Below, in pieces: positions 5,471 through 7,887 of a DNA stretch of 7,887 nucleotides. A model generated the notes under the pieces. It saw nothing but the letters and a program-made list of their open reading frames with translations. It had not been told where the DNA came from and did no database searches. The stretch is taken from positions 1 through 7,887 of the forward strand of contig UREE01000078.1 in NCBI GenBank assembly GCA_900546825.1, given 5' to 3'. This stretch comes from an uncultured Collinsella sp. (GTDB taxonomy: Bacteria; Actinomycetota; Coriobacteriia; Coriobacteriales; Coriobacteriaceae). Position 1 is the stretch's first letter. Each line of letters starts with the position of its first letter. The position numbers were made by a program, and so were the translations under genes.

Positions 5471-6889
5471 ATGGCCTACGACGCCAAGAAAATCTATTAC
5501 CGCTTCGATGACCACTTGAGCCGCCTGGTTCTGGATTACGAAGCAAGCCGCCAGATTTCGCCTGAGAGCGAAAGCCTCTACCACGGCCTGCCGACCGACC
5601 CTTATGACGAGGGCCTGTTTGTTGAGCACAATGTCAAGCGCGGCCTGCGCAATGCCGACGGCTCGGGCGTGGTCGCGGGCCTCACTCGCATCTCGGATGT
5701 GCACGGCTACAACAAGGTCGACGGAAAGGTCGTGCCCGATCAGGGCAAGCTCACGCTGCGCGGCTACAGCATCGAGGATCTGGTCAACAATGCCCAGGCC
5801 GAGAATCGCTACGGCTACGAGGAAGTCGCCTATCTGCTTATCACGGGTTCGCTGCCCAACAAGGAAGAGCTCGACGGCTTTTGCGAGCGCCTGGGCGCCT
5901 TTAGACATCTGAGCGACGAGTACGTCAAAGAGTTCCCTATGACCACGGTGTCGTCGAGCATCATGAACGTGCTCCAGCGCGCCGTGCTGCTGCTCTACGC
6001 CTTCGATGCCGAACCAGACGTGATCACGCCCGAGCATGAGATCGACGTGGCTATTTCCATGCTCGCACGTCTCCCGCGCATCGCCGCCTTCGCACACATG
6101 GCCTCGATCGCCAAGCTTCGCGGCTCCGAGGTTCACGTGCCGCACCCCACGCCCGGCCTCTCCACCGCCGAGACCATCCTACAGGTGCTCCGCGGCGGTA
6201 TGGCGTTCACCCGCGATGAGGCCATGCTGCTCGACGTGATGCTCATGCTGCATGCAGAGCACGGCGGCGGCAACAACTCCACGTTTGCCTGCCGCGTGCT
6301 GTCCTCCTCGGCCACCGACCCGTATTCCGCCTACGCCGCGGCCATCGGCTCGCTCAAGGGCCCGCGCCACGGCGGTGCCAACGCCAAGGTCGTGTCCATG
6401 CACGAGGACATCCGTGCGCATGTCTCCAATTGGGAGGACGAGGACGAGGTCGCGGCCTACCTGGGCAAGATCCTCGACAAGCAGGCCTTCGACGGCACCG
6501 GCCTCATCTACGGCATGGGCCACGCCGTCTATACGCTGAGCGACCCGCGCGCCGAGGTCTGCCGCCGTTACGCGCGCTCGCTTGCCGCCAAGAAGGACTT
6601 GGGCGAGGAGTTCGCGCTCATCGAGCGCATCGAGCGCCTGGCCCCGCAGGTGATGCGCGACCACGGCATGACCAAGCCCATCTGCGCCAACATCGACCTG
6701 TACACGGGCTTTATTTACAAAATGCTCGGCGTGCCCGAGACGCTCTTTACACCGCTGTTCGCCGTCGCCCGTATGGCCGGCTGGTCGGCGCACCGCATGG
6801 AAGAGCTCTTCTGCGCGCACCGCATCATCCGTCCCGCGTATCGCCCGGTTATCGAGCCGCTGGAATACAAGCCGCTCGCCGATCGCTAG
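5471..6889 (+). CDS. gltA: Citrate synthase
   Basis: A 472-residue cytosolic enzyme that condenses acetyl-CoA and oxaloacetate to citrate, the entry step of the oxidative TCA branch and of 2-oxoglutarate/glutamate synthesis. Matching the pig enzyme, the three catalytic residues are His300 in GPRHGG, His351 in GMGHAVYTLSDPR and Asp409 in CANIDLYTG. The oxaloacetate-binding His264 in HAEHGGGN and arginines near 360, 442 and 454 are also present. It is longer than the usual 370-430 residues because of an N-terminal extension (first about 70 residues), as I recall for some clostridial and coriobacterial forms. GGAGAGGAG lies 5 bases before the ATG. It ends 23 bases before a strong terminator. A 2-methylcitrate synthase activity cannot be excluded from sequence. 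The symbol is a family-level name. Confidence 0.95.
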   Translation: MAYDAKKIYYRFDDHLSRLVLDYEASRQISPESESLYHGLPTDPYDEGLFVEHNVKRGLRNADGSGVVAGLTRISDVHGYNKVDGKVVPDQGKLTLRGYSIEDLVNNAQAENRYGYEEVAYLLITGSLPNKEELDGFCERLGAFRHLSDEYVKEFPMTTVSSSIMNVLQRAVLLLYAFDAEPDVITPEHEIDVAISMLARLPRIAAFAHMASIAKLRGSEVHVPHPTPGLSTAETILQVLRGGMAFTRDEAMLLDVMLMLHAEHGGGNNSTFACRVLSSSATDPYSAYAAAIGSLKGPRHGGANAKVVSMHEDIRAHVSNWEDEDEVAAYLGKILDKQAFDGTGLIYGMGHAVYTLSDPRAEVCRRYARSLAAKKDLGEEFALIERIERLAPQVMRDHGMTKPICANIDLYTGFIYKMLGVPETLFTPLFAVARMAGWSAHRMEELFCAHRIIRPAYRPVIEPLEYKPLADR

Positions 6890-6912
6890 GACGCGGACCG
6901 TTATAGAACCCG

Positions 6913-6951
6913 AGCGTGGCCAGGGCATCACCGCCCTTGGCCACGCTTTTT
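6913..6951 (+). terminator. Strong intrinsic terminator after citrate synthase
   Basis: The left arm AGCGTGGCCAGGGC (6913-6926), a six-base loop and the right arm GCCCTTGGCCACGCT (6933-6947) form a stem of 14 pairs with one bulged base. The arm runs straight into TTTTT (6947-6951). It should end the ACT/citrate synthase transcript. The next start codon is only 25 bases further on. Confidence 0.93.
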
Positions 6952-6976
6952 ATGACAGTAGAAAGGATCGCAGCGA

Positions 6977-7887
6977 ATGATTGTGTTTTCCGATATGGAT
7001 GGAACGCTGCTGACGAGTGATAAGCAGATGAGCGACGCCACCTGGGCGATGCTCGACGAGCTTGCGCGACGCGGTATTGAGTTTGTGCCCTGCACGGGGC
7101 GCCCGCTGTCGGGTGTCTTTGAGCCCATCCTCGCCCATCCTGCCGTGCACTACGCGGTCTGCGCCAATGGTGCCAGCGTCTGGCAGCTCGACGACGGTAC
7201 GCCCACCGACACCTCACGTGCTACGCGCATTTTGAGCCGACCGCTCGATTGCGGCATTGCCCATCGCATCCGCCGCATCGCCGCCGGCCACGATGTGACC
7301 TTCGATATCTTCGCGGACGGGCAGTGCTTCCTCCCCCGCTCGCTCTACACGCGCCTGGATGAGTTCTGCGGCGGCGACCCCCACATCGCAGCTTCGCTCA
7401 AGCGCACACGAACACCGATCGACATGGATATCGACAGCAAGATCGACGAGGTCGAGACGCTCGAACGCATCGCCATGTACTGGCACGACCCGGCCGATCG
7501 CGACGCCATCGCGGCGGAGCTCGACACGCTCGGGGGCATTGAGGTCACACGTTCGTACGCCATGAATATCGAGGTCATGGGCGAGGGCGCCACCAAGGGA
7601 ACGGCTCTCACGTGGCTATGCGAGCACTTGGGCGAGCGTCTCGCCGACGCCTGGGCGTTCGGCGACAACATCAACGACATCCCCATGCTGCAGGCAGCGG
7701 GCCTGAAACTGGGTGCCCGCCCCGAGGAGCTGAATATCACCGACCCGGCGCTCATCGAGAGCATCCATGCCCGGTACGCCGCCGCAGGCAGCCGCATCAT
7801 CAATGCCAATACCTTTGGCGCTTCCGCCCACAAGCTGGCAGACAGCGAGTACACGCTGGAGGAGATCATTGCGGCGGGTATTGCCAA
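6977..7887 (+). CDS. Chimeric frame: Cof-type HAD phosphatase joined to homocysteine methyltransferase (runs off window)
   Basis: One uninterrupted frame of 303 codons with no stop before the window ends. Residues 1 to about 236 are a Cof/IIB-type HAD hydrolase: motif I FSDMDGTLL with nucleophile Asp6 and acid Asp8, motif II Thr40 in CTGRP, a cap domain near 80-190, motif III Lys207 in GATKGTAL, and motif IV GDNINDIPML (229-238). Such enzymes dephosphorylate small metabolites and normally continue about 30 residues with a VAMGNA-like stretch and a DGVA-like end. Here the frame instead becomes homocysteine S-methyltransferase sequence from about residue 244. Both parts are therefore incomplete: the HAD lacks its C-terminal strand and helix, and the methyltransferase lacks its first strand with DGAMGT. 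AAAGGA lies 9 bases before the ATG. A natural fusion, a deletion and an assembly artefact are all possible. Confidence 0.75.
   Translation, partial: MIVFSDMDGTLLTSDKQMSDATWAMLDELARRGIEFVPCTGRPLSGVFEPILAHPAVHYAVCANGASVWQLDDGTPTDTSRATRILSRPLDCGIAHRIRRIAAGHDVTFDIFADGQCFLPRSLYTRLDEFCGGDPHIAASLKRTRTPIDMDIDSKIDEVETLERIAMYWHDPADRDAIAAELDTLGGIEVTRSYAMNIEVMGEGATKGTALTWLCEHLGERLADAWAFGDNINDIPMLQAAGLKLGARPEELNITDPALIESIHARYAAAGSRIINANTFGASAHKLADSEYTLEEIIAAGIA
7685..7887 (+). other. Homocysteine S-methyltransferase (MetH-like) N-terminal segment, partial
   Basis: After the shared MLQAAGL (7685-7705) the frame reads KLGARPEELNITDPALIE, then IHARYAAAGSRIINANTFGA and KLADSEYTLEEIIAAGIA. This follows the start of the barrel domain of methionine synthase and related homocysteine methyltransferases: PE-LN-T-P, IH--Y--AG, NTFGA, KL. 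In those proteins the words before MLQ are DGAMGT or DGGMGT. Here they are replaced by HAD motif IV. The zinc-binding cysteines of the family would lie beyond the window. Vitamin B12-dependent MetH is my best guess over MmuM or BHMT types because of the LN-T-P and NTFGA pattern. Confidence 0.7.

Noticed and set aside
5087..6145. Long minus-strand open frame of 352 codons over the ACT and citrate synthase genes
   Set aside because: It lies antisense to two clearly recognisable proteins, has low-complexity His/Val/Ala-rich composition and no ribosome site, and is a usual side effect of GC-rich codon use.
6179..6931. Minus-strand open frame of 250 codons over citrate synthase and the terminator
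   Set aside because: It is a mirror of citrate synthase codons and starts inside the terminator stem. No protein motif was seen.
7345..7887. Minus-strand open frame of 180 codons over the HAD/methyltransferase frame
   Set aside because: The plus strand carries clear HAD and methyltransferase motifs throughout. The reverse frame is Ser/Met-rich with no recognisable domain.

Overview
The window looks like chromosomal DNA from a high-GC, Gram-positive gut actinobacterium. My best guess is Collinsella or a close relative in the Coriobacteriia. This rests on recalled protein style (extended citrate synthase, stand-alone ACT protein, DUF2975/HTH pair) and codon use, not on a search. The right part (about 5.1-7.9 kb) reads as GC-rich core metabolism. 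The left part (0.1-4.7 kb) reads as accessory DNA: an exporter, a small membrane protein with its regulator, and the remains of an integrase.

Left block, minus strand, about 3.07 kb down to 0.1 kb: an apparent three-gene operon for an ABC-2 type exporter. Two sister permeases, each with one N-terminal membrane segment, a large outside domain and about five further segments, are followed by one ATPase. The genes are 5 bases apart (or overlap, depending on the ATPase start). Facing the operon across a short AT-rich intergenic region, on the plus strand, are a four-helix DUF2975-type membrane protein and a YozG-type helix-turn-helix regulator, 9 bases apart. The shared intergenic region carries a 7+7 base palindrome over a plausible promoter, so the HTH protein may control one or both directions. 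That link is inference.

Middle block, 3.98-5.1 kb: directly after the HTH stop codon, and in the same frame, lies the C-terminal catalytic half of a tyrosine recombinase with all catalytic residues but no N-terminal half. It is a remnant of an integrative element. A roughly 400-base gap with GC-rich inverted repeats follows and ends in a candidate promoter or operator.

Right block, plus strand: a stand-alone ACT-domain protein, a full-length citrate synthase, a strong intrinsic terminator, then a Cof-type HAD phosphatase reading frame that runs off the window. This last frame is the most striking item. At HAD motif IV (around residues 237-243) it changes abruptly, in frame, into the N-terminal part of a homocysteine S-methyltransferase (MetH-like). 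The switch occurs exactly where the two families can share the string MLQAAGL. It may be a deletion through microhomology, a sequence-assembly chimera at a repeated word, or, least likely, a real fusion enzyme.

I saw no rRNA, complete tRNA, CRISPR array or complete insertion sequence.
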